DNA of 64,000 nt from Bradyrhizobium sp. (GCF_004799445.1 NZ_SSNA01000202.1:117804-181803), one strand, 5' to 3'; positions 33,023 to 41,558 are shown, numbered from the stretch's first letter. Notes: a model not told the origin generated them from the letters alone. Made by a program: numbers and translations.

Positions 33023-34464
33023 GTTCGGTTCCTCTCCGCCAGGGCCTTGGCGATACGCGACACCAGAGCACCGGCGACTTCCTCTTTGGTCATCACCGGC
33101 CAGGAATCGACATTGATGTCGGCATTGGTTCCATGGCCGTCCCGGGTCAAGAGATGAACGGTGTTGCGATCGCCGCCCATCACCCCTGACGCCGGCGAGA
33201 CATCATTGGCCACGATCCAGTCGCAGCCCTTGCGGGCGAGTTTTGACTTCGCGTTCTCGATCAGATGTTCGGTCTCGGCGGCGAAGCCGATCACCAGCGG
33301 CGGCCGCTTGTCGCCTGGTTTCGAGATCGTGGCCAGAATATCCGGATTTTCCACGAGCTGCAGCGGCGGCATGCCGGCCTGGGTCTTTTTCAGTTTCTGC
33401 TGGCCTTCATTGGCGACGCGCCAGTCGGCGACAGCGGCGGCGAAGATCGCGATATCCACGGGAAGGGCGGCTTCCACCCGGTGCAGCATGTCGCGCGCCG
33501 ATTCCACATGCGTCACCGCGACGCCGGGCGGATCCTCGAGTTCGACCGGTCCCGAGATCAAGGTGACCTCGGCGCCGGCAGCCTGCGCCGCCGCGGCGAT
33601 GGCAAAGCCCTGTTTGCCCGAGGAACGGTTGGCGATGTAGCGCACTGGATCGATCGGCTCGTGCGTCGGCCCGGCGGTAATCAGGACGCGCTGGCCGGCC
33701 AGCGGTCGCGGTTGGGCCGGGCGCAGCAAGCGCTCGGCTGCGGCGGCTATTTCCAGGGGCTCCGCCATCCGGCCGATGCCGGCCTCGCCGGCCTCCGCCA
33801 TCTCGCCGGCATTGGGTCCGATCATGGCCACGCCATCGCGTTCGAGCAGCGCGACATTGCGGCGCGTCGCGGCATTGTTCCACATCACCGGGTTCATCGC
33901 CGGCGCCAGCAGGATCGGCCGGCTTGCCGCAAGCAGGATGGCGGTCGCGAGATCGTCGGCGGCGCCGTGCGCCATCTTCGCCATCAGGTCCGCGGTCGCC
34001 GGCGCCACCACGATCAGGTCGCAGTCGCGGGCGAGCCGGATATGCCCGGCGTCGAATTCGCTCTCGGGATCGAACAGATCGGTGTAGCAGCGCTCGTTCG
34101 ACAGCGCGCTGGCGGTCAGCGGGGTGACGAAGTGCTGTGCGGCCCTGGTCAGCACGCAGCGGACGTGAATATGCCGATCCCTGAGCCGCCGGATCAGGTC
34201 CAGCGCCTTGTAGGCGGCAATGCCGCCGCCAAGGATCAGGGTGACGCGGGGAAGCCCAAGGGCTGCGGCGCGCGCCGGTGGCGGCCCGGATCTTTCCTGA
34301 GCCGTTGCCCGGGAAGCGGGGGCGGCGAATGTGGGACCGCTCTGCGAGGCGTCGCGCAGGATCACCCGGACCTCGTCCTCGACCGAGCGGCCATTGCGGG
34401 CCGCACGCAGCCGCAGTGCGTCGCGGATGGCGTCGTCAAGCTTTCGGACCGTCAGGCTGGCCAT
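33019..34464 (-). CDS. coaBC: CoaBC with an N-terminal FitA-like ribbon-helix-helix domain
   Basis: CoaBC joins Cys to 4'-phosphopantothenate (CoaB) and decarboxylates the product (CoaC) in CoA synthesis. The protein has 481 residues. Residues 1-40 (MASLTVRKLDDAIRDAL, then GRSVEDEVRVILRDA) match FitA/Arc-type antitoxin DNA-binding domains, not normal CoaBC. A linker (41-72) leads to CoaC (about 73-250), with the LILGGGIAAYK flavin loop and APAMNPVMW. CoaB follows with PTHEPIDPVRYIANRSSGKQG. At the usual CoaC active-site Cys there is Ala225 in AEAGEAGIGRM. The start at 34464 fits the FitA N-terminus; the ATG at 34521 lies inside a palindrome. dut overlaps the 3' end. Confidence 0.9.
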   Translation of the reverse strand: MASLTVRKLDDAIRDALRLRAARNGRSVEDEVRVILRDASQSGPTFAAPASRATAQERSGPPPARAAALGLPRVTLILGGGIAAYKALDLIRRLRDRHIHVRCVLTRAAQHFVTPLTASALSNERCYTDLFDPESEFDAGHIRLARDCDLIVVAPATADLMAKMAHGAADDLATAILLAASRPILLAPAMNPVMWNNAATRRNVALLERDGVAMIGPNAGEMAEAGEAGIGRMAEPLEIAAAAERLLRPAQPRPLAGQRVLITAGPTHEPIDPVRYIANRSSGKQGFAIAAAAQAAGAEVTLISGPVELEDPPGVAVTHVESARDMLHRVEAALPVDIAIFAAAVADWRVANEGQQKLKKTQAGMPPLQLVENPDILATISKPGDKRPPLVIGFAAETEHLIENAKSKLARKGCDWIVANDVSPASGVMGGDRNTVHLLTRDGHGTNADINVDSWPVMTKEEVAGALVSRIAKALAERNRT

Positions 34465-34484
34465 GGGCGATTCCGCGGGGAAGG

Positions 34485-34524
34485 TGATTGTAATGCTATC
34501 ACCAAATTGATTGCATTGCAATCA
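34485..34524 (-). promoter_or_regulatory. Tandem palindromes between ubiB and coaBC
   Basis: Two 17-bp sites, 23 bases apart centre to centre, precede coaBC. TGATTGTA-A-TGCTATCA (34485-34501) is an imperfect palindrome and TGATTGCA-T-TGCAATCA (34508-34524) a perfect one. The half-site TGCTATCA resembles, as I recall it, the FitA operator half-site. They cover the ubiB stop codon and the coaBC leader, so they are good candidates for autoregulation by the fused ribbon-helix-helix domain. Confidence 0.6.
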
Positions 34525-36096
34525 TAGCTGCCGAATGGCGAACAGGATTCCGATGAAGGTCGCCGCGATGATCCAGAGCGCCAGCGTGCGCCAGCGGCTC
34601 TTGCGGCCCTCGGTCCGCCCCATCGCCGCGACCGTCTCCGGCGAGAGCGTCAATCCTTCCCGCGTCATGGTCTCCAACTGCTCGAGCACGACCACTGCCC
34701 GCGCCGCGATGTCCGGCAGGCCTGCGAACACGCGGCCGAGTTCTCCGGCGCCGGCCATCGCCCCCTGGATGCGTCCCACCGGACCGAGATTGCGCTCGAT
34801 CCATTCGCGGACCACGGGATCGGCGACCTTCCAGATGTCGAGCTTGGGATCGAAGCCGCGCGCGACGCCCTCGACCACCACCATGGTCTTCTGCAGCAGG
34901 ATCAATTCGGGGCGGGTCCGCATGTCGAACAGGCCGGTGACCTCCAGCAGCAGCGTCAGTAGCTTCGCCATCGAGATTTCTTCGGCGGTGCGGTTGTGGA
35001 TCGGCTCGCCGATGGCGCGGATGGCTTGCGCAAAATTCTCCACCGAGTGGTGCGCCGGCACATAACCGGCCTCGAAATGCACTTCGGCGACGCGGCGATA
35101 GTCGCGGGTGATGAAGCCCAGCAGAATCTCGGCGAGAAAGCGCCGCTCCTTCAGGCCGAGCCGGCCCATGATGCCGAAATCGACGGCGACAAGCCGGCCG
35201 GCGTCGTCAAGGAACAGGTTGCCCGGGTGCATATCGGCGTGAAAGAAGCCGTCGCGCAGCGCATGGCGCAGGAAACTCTGGATCACCTTGCGCCCGAGCT
35301 CGGGCAGATCGACTTGCGATTGCTCGAGCCGCGCATGATCGGAGAGCGCAATGCCGTCGATCCATTCCATGGTCAGGACATTGTGCGAGGTGCGATCCCA
35401 GTCGACCGTGGGCACGCGAAAGTCCGGATCGTCGCGGGTGTTCTCGGCCATTTCCGACAGCGCGGCCGCCTCGAGCCGCAGGTCCATCTCCATCGCGACC
35501 GAGCGCGACATGGTGTTGATGATCTCGATCAGCCGCAGCCGCCGCGCTTCCGCCGAATAGGTCTCGGCCTGGTGCGCGACAAAGAAGAAATCGGCGAGGT
35601 CGCGGCGGAAGCGCGCCGCCACGTTGGGCCGCAGCACTTTCACCGCCACAGCCGAGCGCACGCCATCCCGCTCGGTTTCGCCGCGATGCACCTGCGCGAT
35701 CGAGGCGGCGGCCACCGCCGGCCCCAGGCTCGCAAACGCCTCTGCGACGGGGCGTTCCAGCGAGACTGCGATGACCGCTTCGGCTTCGGCTTGCGAGAAC
35801 GGCGGCAGCCGGTCCTGCAGGCTTTCCAGATCGCGCGCCATCATGACGCCGACCACGTCGGGCCTGGTCGCGAGAAACTGTCCGAGCTTGAGATAGGCCG
35901 GCCCTAGCCGTGTCAGCGCCCGCGACAGCCGCGGACCGGACTTGGCGCCGGGGCGCTCGATGATTCGGGCGAGGCGCAGCGCGAGCTGTCCGGGTGGCGG
36001 CACCAGGCTCGGATCGACGACGCCAAACACGCCCTCGCGCGCAAACACGAAACCGGCGCGGGCAAGCCGCGCGATGTGGGTAATCGCGGAAATCAC
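34522..36096 (-). CDS. ubiB: Ubiquinone biosynthesis kinase-like protein UbiB
   Basis: UbiB is a membrane-associated atypical kinase/ATPase needed for ubiquinone synthesis. The 524-residue protein shows KLGQFLATRPD (the KxGQ motif), AAASIAQVH, and the catalytic FHADMHPGNLF followed by VDFGIMGRL. A membrane helix closes the C-terminus (LALWIIAATFIGILF). The start ATG overlaps the ubiE stop (ATGA). Its stop codon lies inside the palindrome upstream of coaBC. Confidence 0.96.
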   Translation of the reverse strand: MISAITHIARLARAGFVFAREGVFGVVDPSLVPPPGQLALRLARIIERPGAKSGPRLSRALTRLGPAYLKLGQFLATRPDVVGVMMARDLESLQDRLPPFSQAEAEAVIAVSLERPVAEAFASLGPAVAAASIAQVHRGETERDGVRSAVAVKVLRPNVAARFRRDLADFFFVAHQAETYSAEARRLRLIEIINTMSRSVAMEMDLRLEAAALSEMAENTRDDPDFRVPTVDWDRTSHNVLTMEWIDGIALSDHARLEQSQVDLPELGRKVIQSFLRHALRDGFFHADMHPGNLFLDDAGRLVAVDFGIMGRLGLKERRFLAEILLGFITRDYRRVAEVHFEAGYVPAHHSVENFAQAIRAIGEPIHNRTAEEISMAKLLTLLLEVTGLFDMRTRPELILLQKTMVVVEGVARGFDPKLDIWKVADPVVREWIERNLGPVGRIQGAMAGAGELGRVFAGLPDIAARAVVVLEQLETMTREGLTLSPETVAAMGRTEGRKSRWRTLALWIIAATFIGILFAIRQL

Positions 36097-36854
36097 AAAC
36101 GCCAGCCCGAATGCAACGCCGCGATGCCGCCCGAGAAGCTTTGCCAGCCGACGCGGGAAAAGCCGGCGGCGCCGATCATCTCGGCGAAAGCGCCGGGCTT
36201 CGGGAATTTGCGGATCGACTCCACTAGATATTGATAGGACGCGGCATCGCCGGTCACCGCGCGGCCGAGCGGCGGAATCACCTTGAACGAAAACAGATCG
36301 TAAATCCGATCAAGCCCCGGCACGTCGACGGTGGAAAATTCCAGGCACAGGAACCGGCCGCCGGGCCTCAGCACGCGAAACGCCTCGCTTAACGCGCGAT
36401 CGATCCGCGGCACGTTGCGGATGCCGAACGCGATGGTGTAGGCGTCGAACGCCCGGTTGGGAAAAGCCAGCTCCTCGGCATTGCCTTCGACGAACGATAC
36501 GCGATCGTCCAGCTGCCGCGCCGCCGCGCGCTGACGGCCGACCTCGAGCATATCGGAATTGATGTCACAGACCGTGGCTTTGAAGCCCGGTCCAGCCGCC
36601 CCGGCGGCGCGGAACGCGATGTCGCCGGTGCCGCCGGCGACATCGAGCAGGGCAAATGGCGTATCGCCGCGCGGCGGGTTGAGCGCGTTGATCATCAGGT
36701 CTTTCCAGACCCGATGCAGGCCCGCCGACATCAAATCGTTCATCAGGTCATAGCGCTGCGCCACGCTGTGAAACACGTCGTTTACCAGCGTCTGCTTGTC
36801 GCTCAGGGGCACATCCCTGAAGCCGAAATGCGTGGTTTGGTCCGGTTGGTCCAT
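36093..36854 (-). CDS. ubiE: Ubiquinone/menaquinone C-methyltransferase
   Basis: UbiE is the SAM-dependent C-methyltransferase of ubiquinone synthesis. The protein has 253 residues from ATG 36854 (MDQPDQTTHFGF). A start at 36896 lies inside an inverted repeat. The SAM loop is LLDVAGGTGDIAF (about 69-81), the NAEELAFP region contacts the adenine, and AFGIRN and RPGGRFLCLEFS are methyltransferase motifs II-III. It overlaps ubiB, forming ubiE-ubiB-coaBC-dut. Confidence 0.96.
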   Translation of the reverse strand: MDQPDQTTHFGFRDVPLSDKQTLVNDVFHSVAQRYDLMNDLMSAGLHRVWKDLMINALNPPRGDTPFALLDVAGGTGDIAFRAAGAAGPGFKATVCDINSDMLEVGRQRAAARQLDDRVSFVEGNAEELAFPNRAFDAYTIAFGIRNVPRIDRALSEAFRVLRPGGRFLCLEFSTVDVPGLDRIYDLFSFKVIPPLGRAVTGDAASYQYLVESIRKFPKPGAFAEMIGAAGFSRVGWQSFSGGIAALHSGWRL

Positions 36855-36867
36855 CAAGTCGTCTCCG

Positions 36868-36945
36868 CTAGTGCCGCCGATTTGAAGTTCCAGCACAGCC
36901 AGCGGCAGGTTCTATCAGGAACTTCAAATCGAAGAGCGACACTAG
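36868..36945. repeat. Inverted repeat element upstream of ubiE
   Basis: GATTTGAAGTTCC (36879-36891) and GGAACTTCAAATC (36918-36930) are perfect 13-bp arms. CTAGTG and CACTAG flank them as outer arms. The element lies in the promoter region of ubiE. Confidence 0.75.
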
Positions 36946-36959
36946 AATCATACATTTTA

Positions 36960-37031
36960 TGGCGCCCTTCACTTTCCGAAGTTCGTCCGACGGTGCAGCG
37001 AGGGCTTGCGAACTTCGGAAATTGGGCGCCA
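36960..37031. repeat. Second inverted repeat element upstream of ubiE
   Basis: TTTCCGAAGTTCG and CGAACTTCGGAAA are perfect 13-bp arms, bracketed by TGGCGCCC and GGGCGCCA. It is 14 bases from the previous element and unrelated in core sequence except for the GAAGTTC block. Confidence 0.75.
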
Positions 37032-37081
37032 GCCGGACCATAGCGTGCCCGCCGCAATGGCGCTATCACGTCAGGGTCTCA

Positions 37082-37192
37082 GCGCACAATCCGCCAAAGT
37101 GTAAGCGGTTTGGCGAGGAGATTGTGCGCAAAATACAACAATTGGAGCGCGATCGGACGCAAAACCGCATACACTTTTGCTGATCGCGCTCC
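37082..37192. repeat. Two tandem nested hairpins upstream of mutM
   Basis: Hairpin one pairs GCGCACAATC (37082-37091) with GATTGTGCGC (37120-37129), and inside it CGCCAAA with TTTGGCG. Hairpin two pairs GGAGCGCGATC (37144-37154) with GATCGCGCTCC (37182-37192), and inside it GCAAAA with TTTTGC. The second ends 14 bases before the mutM start. They share the block AAAGTGTAAGCGG/CCGCATACACTTT in opposite orientation. Confidence 0.8.
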
Positions 37193-37206
37193 GTGTGAAT
37201 GCTCCC

Positions 37207-38088
37207 ATGCCCGAATTGCCCGAAGTCGAGACTGTCCGCCGCGGCCTGCAGCCGGCCATGGAGGGCGCGCGGATTGTGCAGGCGGAAGTCCGGCGCAAAG
37301 ACCTCCGGTTTCCGTTCCAGAAGGACTTTGTCGCGCGCCTCGAAGGCCAGACCGTGACCGGCCTCGGCCGCCGCGCCAAATACCTGATGGCGGACCTTGG
37401 CTCCGGCGACGTGCTCCTGATGCATCTGGGGATGTCCGGTTCGTTCCGCGTCCTCAAGGATGGGGATCAGAAAGCGCCGGGCCAGTTCCACCGCCCGCGC
37501 GGCGAGGATCGCGCGCATGACCATGTCGTGTTCCGGATGTCGTCGGGCGCGGCCATCGTCTTCAACGATCCGCGCCGGTTCGGTTACATGAAGGTGATCG
37601 CCCGCAAGGGGCTCGAAGACGAGCCGCTGCTCAGCGGTCTCGGGCCTGAACCGCTCGGCAATGAATTCGATGCCAACATGCTGGCGCGCTCATGCGCCAA
37701 CAAAAAGACCAGCCTGAAGGCGGCGCTGCTCGACCAGCGCGTGGTCGCGGGCCTCGGCAATATCTATGTCTGCGAGGCGCTATTTCGCGCGCATCTGTCG
37801 CCGCGAAGACTGGCCGCGACTCTGGCCACCAGAAAGGGCGAACCGACCGATCATGCCAGGCGGCTGGTGGAGGCGATTCACGCGGTGCTTAACCAAGCCA
37901 TCAAGGCCGGCGGCTCGTCGCTGCGGGATCATCGCCAGACCTCGGGCGAGCTCGGCTATTTCCAGCATTCGTTTCAGGTCTACGATCGCGAAGGCGAGCC
38001 ATGCCAGACCGCGGGATGCGGCGGGATCGTGCGGCGGTTCACCCAGAACGGGCGCTCCACGTTCTGGTGTCCGAAATGCCAGAAATGA
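37207..38088 (+). CDS. mutM: Formamidopyrimidine-DNA glycosylase
   Basis: MutM (Fpg) removes 8-oxoguanine and cleaves the abasic site. The start is ATG 37207, because the mature N-terminal Pro (MPELPEVE) is the catalytic nucleophile; an upstream in-frame Met at 37177 would destroy it. It has 293 residues, with Glu3, a Lys in the GRRAKYL region, the helix-two-turn-helix and a C-terminal zinc finger (CQTAGCGG...CPKC). It is divergent from ubiE across a repeat-rich 350-base gap. Confidence 0.96.
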   Translation: MPELPEVETVRRGLQPAMEGARIVQAEVRRKDLRFPFQKDFVARLEGQTVTGLGRRAKYLMADLGSGDVLLMHLGMSGSFRVLKDGDQKAPGQFHRPRGEDRAHDHVVFRMSSGAAIVFNDPRRFGYMKVIARKGLEDEPLLSGLGPEPLGNEFDANMLARSCANKKTSLKAALLDQRVVAGLGNIYVCEALFRAHLSPRRLAATLATRKGEPTDHARRLVEAIHAVLNQAIKAGGSSLRDHRQTSGELGYFQHSFQVYDREGEPCQTAGCGGIVRRFTQNGRSTFWCPKCQK

Positions 38089-38110
38089 GGTGCTATCTGC
38101 GGCGGATGTG

Positions 38111-38156
38111 CCCCGGATGCTGCGCAGCGCGCCAGCGGTGCGCTGCTGATCCGGGG
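38111..38156. repeat. Inverted repeat downstream of mutM
   Basis: CCCCGGAT (38111-38118) and ATCCGGGG (38149-38156), extended inward by GCTGCGCAGCGC versus GCGCTGCTG, form a strong hairpin. It lies between the convergent mutM and parA-like genes and may serve as a terminator or a dispersed repeat. Confidence 0.65.
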
Positions 38157-38246
38157 GTCCTATTACTCAACGATGTTTCGCACGGTCCCGGCTCTGCGGC
38201 GCACCGGCGAAGAGGCGCTGCACCACGTCCGGGACATGGGCGCCCT

Positions 38247-38993
38247 TCAGGAAACAGCCGCAGCCGTTTCTGCAGGCGGCTTTAAGAACATCGCTGAGAG
38301 AATATCCGGCGATGCCGGCAGATCGCCGACGATCGGCTGTTCATCGGCGGTCAGGCCGGCGTCCAGTCTGGCCGCGACCCATTGCCAGAGGCCGCGAACC
38401 TCGTCCGCCGATTTGCTCGCCGGCGCATATTCACTCACCGCGAGGCCCGCACTCAGCGCATCCTGGTGGTCGTTGCGCATCACGATGAAAGGCTGGGCGA
38501 GAACACCGGCGCTATCGAGCGTTCCCTCGTCGCAAAGCGCCGAGGCCGCGTTGTTGATGCGCTGGCCACGGATCGGCGTCTGGTTAAGGACGAAGGCGAA
38601 TGGCGTGTCGTTGGAGCGGATCAAATGCAGCGTCGATGCGGTCGCTTCGATATCGGCAATGGTCGGTCGCGCCGGGATCAGGCACAGATCGGCGCAGCGA
38701 ATGGCCGCCGTCGTCACGGCGCTGATGTCGCCGGCGGTATCGATGATCGCCAGCGTCACGCCGCTGGCGCTCAAGGACTGCAGCCGCTGTTCGATTTCGC
38801 CGGCGACGTAGACCGGATCGACGATGGGCTCGGCATAGACGCGCCGGCTTTGCCAGTTCGAGAGAGTCCCCTGGGAGTCGGTCTCGATCAGGCGAACAGT
38901 GTGTCCGGCCTGGATGGCTGCAAGGGCGAGGCCGACGGCAAGCGTACTTTTGCCGCTGCCGCCCTTCTGGGTAGCCAATACGATCGTATGCAT
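38247..38993 (-). CDS. Orphan ParA-family ATPase
   Basis: The protein has 248 residues. The deviant Walker A KGGSGKST (residues 10-17) with its signature Lys, and the AIIDTAGD Walker B-like segment (about 91-98), place it in the ParA/MinD superfamily. It ends in an Ala-rich C-terminus. No ParB or centromere-like repeats are adjacent, so it is not the chromosome partition pair. Related single ParA genes position protein clusters or organelles. Its cargo cannot be told from this window. Confidence 0.8.
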   Translation of the reverse strand: MHTIVLATQKGGSGKSTLAVGLALAAIQAGHTVRLIETDSQGTLSNWQSRRVYAEPIVDPVYVAGEIEQRLQSLSASGVTLAIIDTAGDISAVTTAAIRCADLCLIPARPTIADIEATASTLHLIRSNDTPFAFVLNQTPIRGQRINNAASALCDEGTLDSAGVLAQPFIVMRNDHQDALSAGLAVSEYAPASKSADEVRGLWQWVAARLDAGLTADEQPIVGDLPASPDILSAMFLKPPAETAAAVS

Positions 38994-39208
38994 GGTGAAT
39001 CCTTTGGATTGCTTTTTGCGGGAGTTTACGGGTACGCCAACTGAGGTGCATCGCGTCTACGATGCCGAGCAATTCTCGCTCAGGACGTGCCGGCCCGATC
39101 CACAGGTCTCAGGGGATCGCGGCGATCCGAATCAGCAACACATCACGGTGACAAGTTGTGGCGCGCATGGCTATTCCGGGTGAATACGGGACGTGGCCGG
39201 CGTCTCGA

Positions 39209-40567
39209 TCACTTCCTCACGCAGATCACGCGAACCACGGATGCCCTCGCATCCGACGATCCGCCGGCCGCATTGACGCCATTGGCTTTCAGGAATTCGC
39301 GCACCGAATCCGCCGGCACCAGCACGGCTTGCGCCGCGGGCGTTGCAGCCGCCGGCCCTGCGACAATGACCGGCTTCAGCAGCGCCACGCCGGCAAACTT
39401 GCCGTCGCCGTCGAGTGCCGCGGCACCGGAAAAGCCGAGCGCCGGCGGCGGTGACAGCGCGAGGTCGCCGCCGCCGCCGATTGGCGCGACCGACGCCTTG
39501 ACGCTGCTCACGGCAGCACCGCCGCCCTGGTTTTGCGGATCGGAAATGCCGGTCAGTTCGACACTGGTTCTGGCCGTATCCTCGCTCACGCCGAGCGGCT
39601 TCAATCCGCGCGCGCCATAAATACGCAGCAGCGCCAGATCGTGGTCCTTGTCCTCGGCGACGCGATCGGCGTTGCCGAAACCCGCAATCGCGATCGCGAG
39701 GCAGCCGTCGGTGATCTGGCGGTCGGCGACGATCGCGCCGTCGTCGCTGACGATCACGCCGGTGCCGTATTCGACGGTCTTGCGCGGCGGCGGGCCGGCG
39801 TTCGCCGGGAACGGGTTGAACGCACTCGACATCGCGATCACCACCGGCTCAACGGTATTTTCAGTGGCCTGATCGTAGAGAATGGTGAGGATGCGGACTT
39901 CATCGCCCTTGAAGGTGCCGCGCACATAGAACTTCTTCAGGCCCTGCAACCCCGACAGCACGAAGAAATCCGGCTTCACCACGGTGTAATCGACGGTGCG
40001 CCCGGCCGGTTCTTTCTTTTCCCGCTCGGCGAGCTTCGCCGCGGCCGGGCTGGCTTCCTTGCGCCGCGAGAGTTGAATCTGGATCGTGCCGGTAGGTGAA
40101 CTCCATTTCGCGCCGTTGGCGTCGGAGGTTTGCTGCGGCACCAGCCGGGTGGGAATGCCAAGCCGCGCCCCGGTACCGGCGTCGGTCACGATCTTCCAGC
40201 CGGCATTGTCCTGGCGCCGCTTTGCGGTCTCGGCCAGGACGCTGCGCTCCTTCGGATTGAGCACGCCGGTCGCTTTGCCGCCCCCCGCTTTCTGAAATTC
40301 CTTGATCGCCTCCACCATACGCTCGCTGACTTCGCCGGATATGGCGCCATTGTACTGGCCAACCCAGGCGAGATCCGACTGGATTGCCAGCCGTTCGGCC
40401 TGCGCCATCGCGCTAGCGGTGTCGGCGGGAGTTTGCAGCGCGGGGCGGATCGGGACGGTTGCGACCTGCTTTGGCTTGGTGCCCGCGGTGGACGGCGGCG
40501 TCAGCTGGGCCTGGGCGGTGGCGCCCGTGGCCACGAATATCAATGTTGCCGTCAGCATCGATCTCAT
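39209..40567 (-). CDS. Exported trypsin-fold protein with degenerate catalytic triad
   Basis: From ATG 40567 it has 452 residues. A signal peptide (LTATLIFVATGATAQA) is followed by a region with a peptidoglycan-binding-like helical repeat (about 50-110, with AIKEFQKAGGG). The C-terminal half is trypsin-like: GTGVIVSDDGAIV, DHDLALLRIYG and GFSGAAALDGDG. The expected catalytic His falls at Gln in ADRQITDGC, so the triad lacks His while the Asp and Ser remain. It may be a pseudoprotease or a binding protein at the cell wall. A longer start at 40627 is possible but lacks a better signal. Confidence 0.75.
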   Translation of the reverse strand: MRSMLTATLIFVATGATAQAQLTPPSTAGTKPKQVATVPIRPALQTPADTASAMAQAERLAIQSDLAWVGQYNGAISGEVSERMVEAIKEFQKAGGGKATGVLNPKERSVLAETAKRRQDNAGWKIVTDAGTGARLGIPTRLVPQQTSDANGAKWSSPTGTIQIQLSRRKEASPAAAKLAEREKKEPAGRTVDYTVVKPDFFVLSGLQGLKKFYVRGTFKGDEVRILTILYDQATENTVEPVVIAMSSAFNPFPANAGPPPRKTVEYGTGVIVSDDGAIVADRQITDGCLAIAIAGFGNADRVAEDKDHDLALLRIYGARGLKPLGVSEDTARTSVELTGISDPQNQGGGAAVSSVKASVAPIGGGGDLALSPPPALGFSGAAALDGDGKFAGVALLKPVIVAGPAAATPAAQAVLVPADSVREFLKANGVNAAGGSSDARASVVRVICVRK

Positions 40568-40753
40568 GACAAATCTCGGGTCCATTGACGCCAGCGCAAT
40601 TAAGCACATCTGGTTGGTCGGCACCAACAGGCGGAGGGTTCAGCAAATGGTGGCAAAACAGCCGTCATTGCCTGCGACAAACGCGAAGCGCTTGCGCAAG
40701 GACGCGAAGCGGCCAGGCAATCCGGTGTCCGGATTCAGGGACATGATTTCAAG

Positions 40754-41554
40754 ATGCTGAGTCCGGACGAACTCGAGCGTTACGCCCGCCATATCGTGCT
40801 GCGTGAGGTCGGCGGTCCGGGCCAGGCGGCATTGAAGGAAGCGTCCGTGCTGGTGATCGGCGCGGGCGGCCTCGGTGCGCCGGCGCTGATGTATCTCGCC
40901 GCCGCCGGGGTCGGCACGCTCGGCGTGGTCGATGACGATATCGTTTCACTGTCCAATCTGCAGCGCCAGATCATTCACGCCACGCCGGATATCGGCCGTC
41001 GCAAGGTCGACAGCGCCGCCACGCAAATCTACGCGCTGAACCCGCACGTCAGGTTTGCGGCCCATGCCACGCGGCTCGACGCCCACAATGCGATGGAACT
41101 GATCGGCAGTTACGACCTGGTGCTCGATGGTTCCGACAATTTCGAAACCCGCTATCTGGTTTCGGATGCGTGTTTTCTCGCCGGCAAAACGCTGATCACG
41201 GCCGCGCTGGGCATGTTCGACGGCTCGCTGACCACGATCCGCGCGCATGAGAAAAACGCCGACGGAGAGTATAACCCGACCTACCGGTGCCTGTTTCCCG
41301 AACCGCCGCCACCCGGAACGGTGCCGGCCTGCGCGGAGGCGGGCGTGATGGGCGCACTCGCCGGCGTGCTGGGATCGATGATGGCGCTGGAGGCGATCCG
41401 CGAAATCGTCGGATTTGGCGAAGGCCTGGTCGGCCGGCTGTTGATGGTGGACGCCCGCGCGATGCGGTTCGAGACCCTGCGCTATCAGCGCGATCCCTTG
41501 AATCCGCTCAACGGCGACGCGCTTGTCATCACCGATCTGAGCGGGCATCGCTGA
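40754..41554 (+). CDS. ThiF/MoeB family sulfur-carrier adenylyltransferase
   Basis: The E1-like enzyme adenylates the C-terminal Gly of a ubiquitin-fold sulfur carrier (MoaD, ThiS or similar). The protein has 266 residues. The nucleotide motif is GAGGLGAPALMYLAAAG (about 36-52), followed by SLSNLQRQI and DGSDNFETRY. CLFPEPPPPGTVPACAEAG matches the crossover loop with the catalytic Cys. No rhodanese domain is fused, so MoeB is likelier than MOCS3-type. Neither moaD nor thiS is adjacent, so the partner is unassigned. Confidence 0.85.
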   Translation: MLSPDELERYARHIVLREVGGPGQAALKEASVLVIGAGGLGAPALMYLAAAGVGTLGVVDDDIVSLSNLQRQIIHATPDIGRRKVDSAATQIYALNPHVRFAAHATRLDAHNAMELIGSYDLVLDGSDNFETRYLVSDACFLAGKTLITAALGMFDGSLTTIRAHEKNADGEYNPTYRCLFPEPPPPGTVPACAEAGVMGALAGVLGSMMALEAIREIVGFGEGLVGRLLMVDARAMRFETLRYQRDPLNPLNGDALVITDLSGHR

Positions 41555-41558
41555 AAGC

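Noticed and set aside
34465..34521. Upstream ATG for coaBC
   Set aside because: It lies inside the palindrome, overlaps the ubiB stop, and would add 19 residues before the FitA-like N-terminus.
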